In this document: positions 1 through 12,884 of the stretch, piece after piece
How the letters are laid out: the number at the start of each line of letters is the position of its first letter
Numbering within the stretch: the first letter of the stretch is position 1
Assembly (NCBI RefSeq): GCF_042660705.1
Contig: NZ_JBHSUQ010000001.1
Strand: one strand, 5' to 3'
Source of the DNA: Undibacterium_A arcticum
Lineage (GTDB): Bacteria; Pseudomonadota; Gammaproteobacteria; Burkholderiales; Burkholderiaceae_D
DNA length: 64,000 nt
Made by a program: the position numbers and the translations under genes
Notes under the pieces: model-generated
Seen by the model: the letters and a program-made list of their open reading frames with translations, nothing else
The model's database searches: none
What the model was told of the DNA's origin: nothing

Positions 1-170
1 GCCGCCAGCTATCGACCAGATTTGAATTCGGCGACCATCTTGGCGCCGGCTACATATTTGAGAACCATCTCGATCTGGGCCTGAAGTTCCAGCACTTTTC
101 AAACGGCGGCATCAAAGAGCCGAACGGTGGGGTCAATTTTACGGTGTTACGGGCGAGTTACCGGTTCTGA
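1..170 (+). CDS. pagL: Lipid A 3-O-deacylase PagL, C-terminal end only
   Basis: The open frame enters from the left edge and stops with TGA at 168-170, giving the last 55 residues of an outer-membrane beta-barrel protein that ends in the typical Tyr-Arg-Phe. The stretch QHFSNGGIKEPNGG matches the PagL active-site segment (His-x-Ser followed by N-A/G-G and P-N-x-G). PagL enzymes remove the 3-O-linked acyl chain of lipid A in the outer leaflet. In Pseudomonas aeruginosa PagL the triad is His126/Ser128/Glu140. Here His and Ser are present, but the position 12 residues after the Ser is Asn instead of Glu. The start of the gene lies outside the window, so length and signal peptide cannot be judged. 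Confidence 0.75.
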   Translation, partial: RQLSTRFEFGDHLGAGYIFENHLDLGLKFQHFSNGGIKEPNGGVNFTVLRASYRF

Positions 171-352
171 GTCCGCGGTTCTGAGTCCGGACTCTGCTAC
201 GTTATGCCGCCTCTGTCGAGGCAGATCAACCCGAATAGAGTGCCGGCGACGTTAAGGCAATCCACCGCACCGATCGCCGATGCTCGCTGCATCACGCCCG
301 ATATCGCGCCTCAGAGGTTTCTTGTGCTGCTTAAAAGGTGCCGCGCCAAAGC

Positions 353-387
353 AAAAACCCTCCGGCACGTGGCACCGGAGGGTTTTT
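353..387 (-). terminator. Intrinsic terminator of the rRNA operon
   Basis: Thirteen-base arms (353-365 and 375-387) form a perfect stem with a 9-base loop. Read on the minus strand the stem is CCCTCCGG-type, GC-rich and followed by a T run. It lies 11 bases beyond the 5S 3' end, where the rRNA operon should stop. The arms are A/T-ended on both sides, so it could work in both directions and also stop pagL-side transcripts. Confidence 0.85.
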
Positions 388-398
388 GGGAATAACAA

Positions 399-513
399 GC
401 CTGACGATAACCTACTTTCACATGCGAATACACACTATCATCGGCGCAAAGTCGTTTCACGGTCCTGTTCGGGATGGGAAGGGGTGGTACCAACTTGCTA
501 TGGTCATCAGGCA
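399..513 (-). rRNA. rrf: 5S ribosomal RNA
   Basis: On the minus strand the sequence begins TGCCTGATGACCATAGC and ends GTTATCGTCAGGC, the complementary ends of a bacterial 5S rRNA, with the internal CCCATCCCGAACAGG loop intact. About 115 nt, last gene of the rRNA operon, followed by an intrinsic terminator. Confidence 0.95.
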
Positions 514-669
514 TAACTTGTAGAGTTGCGTGTCCGTCCGGGCTGATACCGGCATGGCGACAAGCAACGCAATCTGGGAGAAGTAAAAGAGGTGTTACTT
601 GGGGTGTGATGCACCGATCAACGGTTGGCAAGCACTATGTTGTTACTCATCGTATAACCTGTCAAGGTT

Positions 670-3553
<2,884 letters not shown>

Positions 3554-3786
3554 CTATAACGTTGACTTCTATTCAGTACTACTACCTACCCTGAATAAAA
3601 ACCGGTCATAGTTCTTGGTTGAGTACTTCTTTAGCGCTTGCCGTATCGCACCGACTTTGTATTGCCAACCTGCACAATTCAAACTCGATGTGATATTTGT
3701 TGATTTGATACAATCACAACCCATCAAACCAGTCGCCGACATCGCTGCCGCCGCCTGATTTGATAAATCTTTTACTTCTTCCAGAT

Positions 3787-3797
3787 TGTTAAAGAAC
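3787..3797 (-). promoter_or_regulatory. boxA-like antitermination element in the 16S-23S spacer
   Basis: Minus strand reads GTTCTTTAACA, matching the boxA core CTTTAACA recognised by NusB/S10. It lies about 230 bases upstream of the 23S 5' end, in the usual spacer position. A second copy is in the leader at 6033-6043. Confidence 0.65.
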
Positions 3798-3903
3798 GAA
3801 ATTGCCATTGGTCATTAAAAACCAAACCTAAATCACCGCCGTCTGTCGCGGCATGTGGCCGGCGACCGGCTGACTTAGGTTTGGCATTTCTCACGGAAAT
3901 ACT

Positions 3904-3979
3904 TGGTGGAGGTTGACGGGATCGAACCGACGACCCCCTGCTTGCAAAGCAGGTGCTCTCCCAGCTGAGCTAAACCCCC
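3904..3979 (-). tRNA. tRNA-Ala (anticodon TGC)
   Basis: A 76-nt cloverleaf on the minus strand, starting GGGGGTTTAGCTCAGCTGG, anticodon loop CTTTGCAAG, T-loop GGTTCGATCC and an encoded CCA end. It sits in the 16S-23S spacer downstream of tRNA-Ile, the standard order. Confidence 0.97.
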
Positions 3980-4091
3980 GAAAGACTTCAAACAAAAGTA
4001 AAACCCTACTTTTGTTTGGATTGGCGTGGTAAAAATCGCTGGCCGAGCCAGTCAATTCTCAAGACAACACCAACACAAAATCCGGATTACT

Positions 4092-4168
<77 letters not shown>

Positions 4169-4258
4169 GTTTGGACCAGTTATCTGGCACGCCGTCGCCG
4201 GCTGCCGCTGATTGCTTGCTGCGGAGACGCGTGACGTGCCGATGGCTGTTCTTTGTTC

Positions 4259-6031
<1,773 letters not shown>

Positions 6032-6032
6032 T

Positions 6033-6043
6033 TGTTAAAGATC
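6033..6043 (-). promoter_or_regulatory. boxA-like element in the rRNA leader
   Basis: Minus strand reads GATCTTTAACA directly upstream of the 5' arm of the 16S processing stem. This is the expected place for the boxA of the rRNA antitermination complex. Confidence 0.6.
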
Positions 6044-6107
6044 TGTTCGCTGCGAGTGCTGCAACTGCCTGACGAAGCGTTGTGTCCGTCAACTGCGAAG
6101 AGGTGAG

Positions 6108-6136
6108 ATTATGCGGCGCTTTGCACTTCTCGTCAA
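6108..6136 (-). promoter_or_regulatory. rRNA operon P1 promoter
   Basis: Minus strand has TTGACG (6131-6136), a 17-base spacer and CATAAT (6108-6113). The -35 is preceded by an A-rich tract at 6137-6180 (GAAAAATAAAG and AAGAAAAGAAG), typical of an UP element. The predicted start is near 6100, about 265 nt before mature 16S. The leader then carries boxA and the processing stem. Confidence 0.8.
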
Positions 6137-6274
6137 CTTCTTTTCTTGCTGCACTGCTTTATTTTTCTGCCGTGCCACCCTGCTTCCGTCTTGCTTTTCC
6201 AGGCCGCGCATCGCTGCGCCGGCCGCTTGCACCGGGCGCTGTTTCCGCCCCTGCTCAACGGGAGCCGAACTATA

Positions 6275-7051
6275 TCAAAGGTTGCGGAAGATTGGCAAGC
6301 GTTTATCGACGAAAGCTTTCATTCCCTCTTTCTGGTCCTCGGTCGCGAAGGTGCTGTGGAACATGCGGCGCTCGTACTGCACGCCTTCCGCCAGCGTGCT
6401 TTCATAGGCGCGATTGATCGATTCCTTGACCATCATTACCACCGGCAGCGACATCGCGGCGATGGTGGCCGCAGCGGCCAGCGCTTCGTCCAGCAATTTG
6501 TCGGCCGGCACAATGCGCGACACCAAGCCGGCGCGCTCCGCTTCCGCCGCGTCCATCATGCGTGCGGTCAGGCACATGTCCATCGCCTTCGATTTCGATA
6601 CCGCGCGCGGCAGGCGTTGCGTACCGCCGGCGCCGGGCATGGTACCGAGCTTGATCTCCGGCTGTCCAAACTTGGCGCTGTCGGCCGCGATGATGAAGTC
6701 GCACATCATGGCCAACTCGCAGCCGCCGCCCAGCGCATAGCCTGCGACCGCGGCGATCACCGGCTTGCGAACGTGGCGGATCTGCTCCCAGTTGCGCGTG
6801 ATGTAGTCGCCCTTGAACGCGTCCATATAGGTGTAATTGGCCATCGCGCCGATATCGGCGCCGGCAGCGAACGCTTTTTCGCTGCCGGTGATGACTATGC
6901 AGCCGATGTTTTCGTCGGCATCGAATTTGAGCATCGCGTCGCCGAGCTCATCCATCAACTGATCGTTCAACGCATTCAGGGCCTTGGGCCGGTTCAGGCG
7001 GATCAGCCCTACTTTGCCGTTGGTTTCGACGAGGATGTTTTCATATTGCAT
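6275..7051 (-). CDS. Enoyl-CoA hydratase (crotonase family)
   Basis: A 258-residue cytoplasmic crotonase that should add water across trans-2-enoyl-CoA in beta-oxidation or aromatic-acid degradation (PaaF/FadB-like). Both catalytic glutamates of true hydratases are visible, Glu112 in GGGCELAMMCD and Glu132 in GQPEIKLGTMPG, and the oxyanion-hole region AAGADIGAM is intact. The ATG at 7051 is chosen because AGGAGG lies just upstream; an open frame continues further upstream but has no family similarity. It is monocistronic and divergent from the MFS gene. The exact substrate cannot be told from sequence. Confidence 0.9.
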   Translation of the reverse strand: MQYENILVETNGKVGLIRLNRPKALNALNDQLMDELGDAMLKFDADENIGCIVITGSEKAFAAGADIGAMANYTYMDAFKGDYITRNWEQIRHVRKPVIAAVAGYALGGGCELAMMCDFIIAADSAKFGQPEIKLGTMPGAGGTQRLPRAVSKSKAMDMCLTARMMDAAEAERAGLVSRIVPADKLLDEALAAAATIAAMSLPVVMMVKESINRAYESTLAEGVQYERRMFHSTFATEDQKEGMKAFVDKRLPIFRNL

Positions 7052-7274
7052 GCGGCCTCCTGGCAACTGATGGTGAGCAAAAGAATAATTGTATCCGCTA
7101 GCCGGCATTTGGCGTCCATTCGCACCGAAATTGACTGACCAGGAGCCTGTTTTTAATTACAATCAACGCTCGCAAAGCATGGAGCAACCGCGGCATCGCA
7201 ACGGCGCCCGCCGCACCCTTGCCACATATACTCCATTAAACACATTCAGTATCCGCACGAAATTATTAGATAAT

Positions 7275-7303
7275 TTAGGCATACTCCAAAAGAGTATGCC
7301 TAA
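7275..7303. promoter_or_regulatory. Perfect 12-bp inverted repeat in a divergent intergenic region
   Basis: TTAGGCATACTC, a 5-base CAAAA spacer, then the exact reverse complement. It lies between the crotonase start (7051) and the MFS start (about 7403), in an otherwise gene-free 350-base stretch with AT-rich flanks. It could be an operator for a regulator of the MFS gene or a hairpin in its leader. There is no T run, so a terminator is less likely. Confidence 0.5.
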
Positions 7304-7402
7304 TGCGGCAAAGAACCGACACTCTGGCCCCTTTGTCTTCACCTTGATTACCTATCGAGCGCCATCATCGCCAGCACCTTCCGCCTTTACCTGTCGCGCA
7401 AA

Positions 7403-8638
7403 TTGTCGGCCGATCCGATGTTGCGCAATTACGATTTCCGCCGTTTCTGGTTGACTTGTGCGATTGCCGGTTTCGGCGAACAAATCAGCAATCTCGCGAT
7501 CCCGCTCACCGCAGTGCTGCTGCTGCACGCGACGCCGAGCCAGATGGGCATGCTGATCGCGTTGCAAATGGCACCGTTTGCACTGTTTGCGTTGCCATCG
7601 GGAGTCTGGCTCGATCGCCGTAGCAAGTTCCCGGTCGTGCTGTGGACCGAGTTCCTGTTCGCCTTCGTGCTGGCGATCATTCCGCTAGCCTACTGGCTCG
7701 GCTTGCTGTCGATGCCGCTGCTGTATGCGGTCGGCTTCCTGCTCGGCATCGGCTTCGTGCTGGGCGGCAGTGCGGCCCAGGTATTCCTGACCCACCTGGT
7801 CGGACGCGAACATCTGATGGACGCGCAGAGCAAGTTCGCCGCCACTGACTCGGTGTCGCGCCTGATTGGGCCCGGCATCGCGGGCCTGCTGGTGCAATGG
7901 CTGACTGCGCCGTTTGCCATCTTGATCAATGCCGCCGGATTTCTGCTGTCGTGGTGGAATCTGGGCTATCTGCGCAATCACGATCCGCGTCCGGCACCGT
8001 CCGATACGCATCCGCTGCGCGACATGGTCGGCGGCATTGTGATGATTAAAACCCACCCGATATTGTGGCCGCTGGCCTGGGGCACCGCGCTGTGGCACGT
8101 GCTGTTTAATGGTTATCAGGCGCTGCAGATCCTGTTTGCGACGCGCGAGCTGGCGATGTCGCCAGGCGTGCTGGGCATGGCGCAGATGCTGGGCGGCTTC
8201 GGCGTACTGGCCAGTTCCATGCTGTTGAAGCCACTGTCGAAAAAATTCGGCACCGGCAGCGCGATCCTGATCGCCATCGGCGGCACCGCGTTCGCGTGGC
8301 TGATGCTGCCGCTGATTCCGGCGACGCTGCTTGGATCGTCCCTGCTGAGCGCGATCGCCTACGGTGTCGTGATCTTCCTGTTTGATTGCAGCACGATGCT
8401 GTATTTCATGCCTTATCTGGCACTGCGCCTGAAGTTGACGCCGGATGCCTATCTCGGGCGCATGGTGTCGACCATGCGCTTTCTGACCGTCGCCGGGGCG
8501 CCAATCGGCGCCTTGTCGGCTGGCTGGATCGCGGAACACTTCGGCCTGCGCAATGGTCTGGCGACCGTCGCGGCGGGCGGCGTGATGCTGACCATGGCCA
8601 TGTTTTGGCTTTCTCCGTTGCGCACCATCCGCGCTTAA
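7403..8638 (+). CDS. Major facilitator superfamily transporter (EntS/MFS_3-like)
   Basis: About 411 residues with roughly 12 hydrophobic segments over the whole length. The start region (RNYDFRRFWL, then FGEQISNLAIPL) and the GVWLDRRSKFPVV loop between helices 2 and 3 are typical of MFS_3 efflux proteins such as EntS. It sits in the inner membrane and probably exports a small molecule with proton exchange. The start is uncertain: TTG at 7403 or ATG at 7418, neither with a clear ribosome site. It stands alone, followed by a universal stress gene. No substrate can be inferred. Confidence 0.85.
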   Translation: MSADPMLRNYDFRRFWLTCAIAGFGEQISNLAIPLTAVLLLHATPSQMGMLIALQMAPFALFALPSGVWLDRRSKFPVVLWTEFLFAFVLAIIPLAYWLGLLSMPLLYAVGFLLGIGFVLGGSAAQVFLTHLVGREHLMDAQSKFAATDSVSRLIGPGIAGLLVQWLTAPFAILINAAGFLLSWWNLGYLRNHDPRPAPSDTHPLRDMVGGIVMIKTHPILWPLAWGTALWHVLFNGYQALQILFATRELAMSPGVLGMAQMLGGFGVLASSMLLKPLSKKFGTGSAILIAIGGTAFAWLMLPLIPATLLGSSLLSAIAYGVVIFLFDCSTMLYFMPYLALRLKLTPDAYLGRMVSTMRFLTVAGAPIGALSAGWIAEHFGLRNGLATVAAGGVMLTMAMFWLSPLRTIRA

Positions 8639-8770
8639 TTTTCGGATTTGCTTGGCCGGGCATCCACTTTGGCCATCGATATATGTTGCGCGAGCGCAAA
8701 AACCAGGCACATCAAAAAGCAGTAGACTGACGTTTCGCAGGCATGCGCTGCACTTCCAGTGGAGCAAATC

Positions 8771-9211
8771 ATGTTCAAGAATATCCTGGTACCGACCGAT
8801 GGCTCCCCGTTATCCGATATCGCAGTCAATGCGGCCATCGAGTTTGCACAGGCGATGAGCGGTAGCAAGCTGGTGGCGCTGTCGGTCGCCGAGCCTTATC
8901 CGTTTTCACCGCTGACCGAAAGCTCGATCGCCGCTGATTCCGGTATCTACGAAGAAAAGATGCGCGAAGTGGCGGAGCAGCGGGTGCAGAAAGTCGCGGA
9001 TGCGGCCAGGCAGGTGCAAATCCCGTGTGAAACCGTGGTCGCGCAGTCATTTAGTCCCTACGAAGAAATCATCGCCACCGCTAACAAGTTCGGCTGTGAC
9101 GTGATTTTCATGTCGTCACACGGACGCAAGGGCCTTAACCGCTTTTTCGTCGGCAGCGAGACGCAAAAGGTGTTGGCGCACACCACGATACCGGTCCTGG
9201 TGTTCCGCTAA
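8771..9211 (+). CDS. Universal stress protein, UspA family
   Basis: A single-domain Usp protein of 146 residues. The N-terminus MFKNILVPTDGSPLSD is the first beta strand and P-T-D-G-S signature. The C-terminal end has S-x2-G-x9-GS followed by IPVLVFR, the ATP-binding motif of the MJ0577 subgroup except that its first Gly is Ser. The ATG at 8771 follows GGAG at 8761-8764 with good spacing; an upstream in-frame GTG at 8759 overlaps that site and was not chosen. It is a likely cytoplasmic stress-survival protein of unknown partner. Confidence 0.9.
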   Translation: MFKNILVPTDGSPLSDIAVNAAIEFAQAMSGSKLVALSVAEPYPFSPLTESSIAADSGIYEEKMREVAEQRVQKVADAARQVQIPCETVVAQSFSPYEEIIATANKFGCDVIFMSSHGRKGLNRFFVGSETQKVLAHTTIPVLVFR

Positions 9212-9237
9212 CCGACACCCGCGCCCTGCGCCATACC

Positions 9238-10416
9238 TCAGGTGCCGCTTTTCGGCAGCAGCACCCACATCATTGCGCGTTGCTTCATTCGGCCGGCCTT
9301 CTCGCCGGCTTCCGCACCAAAGCCCCAAAAAACATCGGCGCGCACCGCATTTTTGATCGCGCCGCCGGTATCTTGCGCCATGACCAGCCGCTGCAACGGC
9401 AATTCACTGGCGGGCAGCGTGCTCGATAAAAATACCGGCACGCCGAGCGGCACATATTGCGGGTCGACCGCAATCGAGCGCTGCGCAGTCAATGCGACGC
9501 CGAGTGCGCCTTTCGGGCCCTTTTTCGGGTCCGCCAGTTTTTCTTCCTTGAAAAACACATAGCTCGGATTGGCGTTCAATAACTCCTGCTGTCGCGTCGG
9601 GTTGGCGGCCAGCCAGGCCTTGATGCCTTGCGCTGACGCCTGGTCCAGCTTCAATTCGCCCTTGTCGACCAGGTAGCGGCCGATCGATTTATACGGATAC
9701 CCATTCTGGTCGGCATAGGCCACGCGCACGGTTTCCTTGCTGTCGGCCAGCTGGACCCGGCCCGAGCCCTGCACTTGCAGGAAGAATGCGTCGATCGCAT
9801 CGTCGACCCACAGCAATTCCTCGCCGGCCAATAGATTGGACTGGCTCATTTGCTCACGCGACGGGTAAGGGACGATCTTGTTGCCGACCTGCCGACCGCG
9901 CAGACGCATGCTCTTCAACTCTGGATAGACGCTGGCCAGATCAACTGTCAGCAGATCGTCCGGCACCCGATGCAGAGCGACCTGATAGCGGCCGCCGCGC
10001 TTGCGGGCGCCGTGTAGCAGCGGCTCGTAGTAGCCGGTCGCGAGGCCGGTTTCCGAGCCGTCCGGATTGAATACCTGGTAGGGGGCGAAGAATGACTCGA
10101 AAAAGGTCCGCACCGCCTTGCCATCGCTGGCATCGACGTCGCGCGCTATGGTGCAGGGTTCGCGCCAATCGGCCTTCTTGATCATCACCTCGCACGATGC
10201 CAGAAACGCCGGCCACGCATCGCGCAGCTCATCCTTGTCCCAACCAGGCAAGGCCGCATAGCTGGTCAGGCGCAGTATTTCAGCCGGCTTCGCAATGGGC
10301 GGCAGCACCACCGGTGGCTTTATCGTGCCGGGGACAGTGGGTTGCGTGCTGCAGCCGGTCAACGCCATGGCGACGCATACGCAGGATACGAGTAAACTAG
10401 TGCGGGTAATTGACAT
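9238..10416 (-). CDS. mltA: Membrane-bound lytic murein transglycosylase A
   Basis: A 392-residue lipoprotein: hydrophobic signal followed by the lipobox ALTGC with Cys22 as the lipidated residue. It cleaves the beta-1,4 glycosidic bond of peptidoglycan, forming 1,6-anhydromuramic acid, from the periplasmic face of the outer membrane. The MltA domain is recognised by ATGYYEPLLHG, the GSGRVQL segment, and the C-terminal 3D domain with AQDTGGAIKN and RADVFWGFG, which carry the conserved aspartates. Length is normal for the family. It lies between a Usp gene and a tiny membrane-protein gene transcribed the other way. Confidence 0.93.
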   Translation of the reverse strand: MSITRTSLLVSCVCVAMALTGCSTQPTVPGTIKPPVVLPPIAKPAEILRLTSYAALPGWDKDELRDAWPAFLASCEVMIKKADWREPCTIARDVDASDGKAVRTFFESFFAPYQVFNPDGSETGLATGYYEPLLHGARKRGGRYQVALHRVPDDLLTVDLASVYPELKSMRLRGRQVGNKIVPYPSREQMSQSNLLAGEELLWVDDAIDAFFLQVQGSGRVQLADSKETVRVAYADQNGYPYKSIGRYLVDKGELKLDQASAQGIKAWLAANPTRQQELLNANPSYVFFKEEKLADPKKGPKGALGVALTAQRSIAVDPQYVPLGVPVFLSSTLPASELPLQRLVMAQDTGGAIKNAVRADVFWGFGAEAGEKAGRMKQRAMMWVLLPKSGT

Positions 10417-10430
10417 TGAGGATACGTGAT

Positions 10431-10592
10431 ATGTGGTTGTTGATGCTGGAAGCCGGCGGCGCTGGCTTGGTGCTGATTTTTATCGTCTGGTGGACCATGT
10501 TTGCCAGTCCGAAGCCGTACCATCCGCCGTCACTGAATGATGCGGAAACGCCGCAGCCCGATGATGAGCAGCGGCAGGAGCCGCACCATTAG
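10431..10592 (+). CDS. Small single-pass membrane protein, unknown function
   Basis: A 53-residue protein: one transmembrane helix (residues about 10-28, GLVLIFIVWWTMF) followed by a proline- and acidic-rich hydrophilic tail ending in His-His. ATG 10431 is preceded by GAGG at 10418-10421. It is divergent from mltA (starts 14 bases apart) and points toward apaG. No family is recognised. The clean helix plus ribosome site suggests a real gene, but the evidence is modest. Confidence 0.55.
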   Translation: MWLLMLEAGGAGLVLIFIVWWTMFASPKPYHPPSLNDAETPQPDDEQRQEPHH

Positions 10593-10616
10593 CAAGGTCG
10601 AGTGCGCCGGCAGCAA

Positions 10617-10991
10617 TCAGTGTAGCGTGCGCGGCAGCGACAGCACGAATTCCGGGATTTTCGCCTCGAACCGCTCGCCGTCTTCGGCGACACAGAAATA
10701 ATCGCCATACATCGACCCTTGCGGCGTCGGCAACGCGGTGCCGCTGGTGTACTCGAACTGCTCGCCCGGCTGCAGCAACGGCTGATGACCGACCACGCCG
10801 AGTCCGCGCACCTCTTCAGTGTGATTGGTGGCGTCGGTGATGACCCAATGACGCGAGATCACCTGCACTGCGATATCCCCGCTATTCTTGATAGTGACCG
10901 AGTACGTGAACACGTAATTGTCGCGGTCCGGTGCGGATTGTTCCGGCAGATACTGGGTTCTGACAGAGACGGTAAGTTCGTAAGTTGCCAT
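10617..10991 (-). CDS. apaG: ApaG family protein
   Basis: A full-length ApaG/DUF525 beta-sandwich protein of 124 residues. The conserved blocks VFTYSVTIKNSG, SRHWVITDA, VRGLGVVGHQPLLQPGE and TPQGSMYGDYFC are all present. ApaG has been linked to Co2+/Mg2+ tolerance in enterobacteria, and its biochemical role is still not settled. It is divergent from rpe, separated by 269 bases that hold a 9-bp inverted repeat. Confidence 0.93.
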   Translation of the reverse strand: MATYELTVSVRTQYLPEQSAPDRDNYVFTYSVTIKNSGDIAVQVISRHWVITDATNHTEEVRGLGVVGHQPLLQPGEQFEYTSGTALPTPQGSMYGDYFCVAEDGERFEAKIPEFVLSLPRTLH

Positions 10992-11103
10992 GAATAGCCC
11001 TTATATGGAATCCGCGCTCGCTCCCGTCCGCCAGACGCTAACAATGTTGCCGATGTCGGACCTGACAGCGCGTCGATAGTGCTCTGAAATTCTGTAAACG
11101 GGT

Positions 11104-11130
11104 GATTCGATATTGCGATTGTATCGAATC
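11104..11130. promoter_or_regulatory. Perfect 9-bp inverted repeat between apaG and rpe
   Basis: GATTCGATA, a 9-base spacer, then TATCGAATC. It lies in the divergent apaG-rpe intergenic region, 113 bases upstream of apaG and 131 bases upstream of rpe. The geometry fits a dimeric repressor site, but no regulator gene is next to it. Confidence 0.4.
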
Positions 11131-11260
11131 ATTGCACACAAAATCAGTTCGCGACACAAGGGCGGACATGGATCAGGGGTTAAAATAGCGCACTTTCTGC
11201 ATTTTTCCCTGCAATTCTTAAACGCTGGTTCTTAGTCGCCATTTCTCTCGAGCAATTTTC

Positions 11261-11932
11261 ATGACCACTTTTCGTATCGCGCCCAGCATCCTGTCCGCCG
11301 ACTTCGCTCGCCTGGGGGAAGAAGTGCGCAATGTCGTCACCGCCGGCGCCGACATCATCCATTTCGACGTCATGGATAACCATTACGTTCCCAACCTGAC
11401 CATCGGCCCGCTGGTGTGCCAGGCCATTCGTCCGCATGTGCAAGTGCCGATCGACGTGCATCTGATGGTCAAGCCGGTCGATCGGATCATTCCCGACTTC
11501 GCCAAGGCCGGCGCCGATATCATCACCTTCCATCCGGAAGCATCGGAACATATCGACCGTACGCTGCAATTGATTCGCGATAACGGCTGCAAGGCCGGGC
11601 TGGTATTCAATCCCGGTACACCATTGCATTTTCTGGAGCACGTCATGGACAAGCTCGACATGATCCTGATCATGTCGGTCAACCCCGGCTTCGGCGGACA
11701 ATCCTTCATCCCGCAAGCGCTCGACAAGATCGCCGCCGTGCGTCAGCTCATCGACGCGTCCGGCCGCGAGATCCTGCTGGAAGTCGATGGCGGCATCAAG
11801 ATCGAGAACATCGCCGCGGCAGCCAAGGCGGGTGCCGATACCTTTGTCGCGGGATCGGCGATTTTCGGCCAACCCGATTACAAGGTGGTGATCGATGCGA
11901 TGCGGCGCGAACTGGCGTCGGCGCGCGCGTGA
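11261..11932 (+). CDS. rpe: Ribulose-phosphate 3-epimerase
   Basis: A 223-residue TIM barrel interconverting ribulose 5-phosphate and xylulose 5-phosphate in the pentose phosphate pathway (or Calvin cycle). Metal and catalytic residues are in place: IAPSILSADF, HFDVMDNHYVPN (His35, Asp37), IDVHLMV (His67), VNPGFGGQ and EVDGGI with the second catalytic Asp. gph follows after 7 bases and the trp genes lie downstream, the common rpe-gph-trpE order of beta- and gammaproteobacteria. Confidence 0.96.
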   Translation: MTTFRIAPSILSADFARLGEEVRNVVTAGADIIHFDVMDNHYVPNLTIGPLVCQAIRPHVQVPIDVHLMVKPVDRIIPDFAKAGADIITFHPEASEHIDRTLQLIRDNGCKAGLVFNPGTPLHFLEHVMDKLDMILIMSVNPGFGGQSFIPQALDKIAAVRQLIDASGREILLEVDGGIKIENIAAAAKAGADTFVAGSAIFGQPDYKVVIDAMRRELASARA

Positions 11933-11939
11933 ACGCACC

Positions 11940-12673
11940 ATGAGCGCACCCACCATGAGCGCACCGGAACGCAGGCCGATTGCTGGAATGCTGAGCGGCA
12001 TCCGCGCCGCCATCATCGATCTGGACGGCACCATGCTCGACACCGCACCCGATTTCCTGGTCGCGATCAATCGCATGCGGGACGAACTCTCGCTCGCGCC
12101 GCTGGCGCTGGACTGCATCACGCTGTTCGTCGGCAAGGGTTCGGAAAACCTGATCCGGCGCGTGCTGGCCGTCGATTTCGACGCGCCGCAGGTGGAACAG
12201 CATTTCGACGCCGCGCTGGCCTCCTACCAACGTCATTACCACGCGATCAATGGCGATCACAGCAGCATCTATCCCGGTGTCCATGAGGGACTGCGCGCCA
12301 TGCAAAACAAAGGGCTGCGGCTGGCTTGCGTGACCAACAAGCCAATCGCGTTCGCGCGGCCGCTGCTGGAAAGGCCGGATTGCGCCACTATTTCGAGCTG
12401 GTTTATGGTGGAGATTGCCTGCCGAACAAAAAGCCGCACCCGCTGCCACTGCTGCAGGTATGCCGCGATTTTGCGCTGCAGCCGCGACAGGTGGTGGCGA
12501 TCGGCGACTCATCGAACGATGCGCAGGCGGCGCGTGCAGCCGGCTGCAAGGTGCTGAACGTACCGTATGGCTACAACCACGGGCAATCTATACAAGAGGT
12601 CGATTCCGATGGTATAGTCGACACGCTGCTCGATGCAGCCGCACTGATCTCCATAGATAATTGCGCGTCTTAA
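11940..12673 (+). pseudogene. gph: Phosphoglycolate phosphatase, split by one frameshift
   Basis: A HAD-family phosphatase that recycles 2-phosphoglycolate. The first frame (ATG 11940) carries the nucleophile motif IIDLDGTMLDT and CVTNKP. The family sequence then continues in another frame (LRHYFELVYGGD, then GDSSNDAQAARAAG and VPYGYNHG) to the stop at 12673. The switch is at the AAA run 12370-12372: one extra A would restore LLEKAGL. Everything else is well conserved, so a sequencing error is the simplest explanation. Intact, it would be about 244 residues, normal for Gph. Confidence 0.88.
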
Positions 12674-12706
12674 ATACAACTACAAGCAGCTTCCTCTACA
12701 CAGATA

Positions 12707-12793
12707 ATGTTTCTCGATAATAAACGCAACCTCGTACAACCGGGCTCGATTGAGGCCTGGCTATGGCGACGCTGGCAAAGCTGGGCTAAGTAA
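12707..12793 (+). CDS. trpL: trp operon leader peptide
   Basis: A 28-codon reading frame starting ATG at 12707 and ending TAA at 12791-12793. It carries four Trp codons close together near the end (AWLWRRWQSWAK). It lies between gph and trpE and is followed 10 bases later by a hairpin with a T run. This is the classical arrangement for ribosome-mediated attenuation, in which stalling at Trp codons under tryptophan shortage prevents the terminator from forming. Confidence 0.85.
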   Translation: MFLDNKRNLVQPGSIEAWLWRRWQSWAK

Positions 12794-12803
12794 CCCGTGA
12801 TTT

Positions 12804-12841
12804 GCTGCCGGCTGCTCCTGTGCAATCGGCAACGTTTTTTT
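12804..12841 (+). terminator. Attenuator terminator of the trp operon
   Basis: A hairpin of arms 12807-12815 (GCCGGCTGC) and 12822-12830 (GCAATCGGC), with one G-T pair, one mismatch and a 6-base loop, followed by seven T at 12835-12841. It sits between the leader peptide stop and trpE, so it should end transcription when tryptophan is plentiful. Confidence 0.75.
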
Positions 12842-12884
12842 AAACCCACACCGCTCGTTCTACAATGACGGCCTGGAGAGAAAC

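Noticed and set aside
12360..12380. Programmed frameshifting in gph and the other split genes
   Set aside because: No canonical slippery heptamer with a downstream structure was seen, the same event recurs in ten unrelated genes, and these families are not known to use it.
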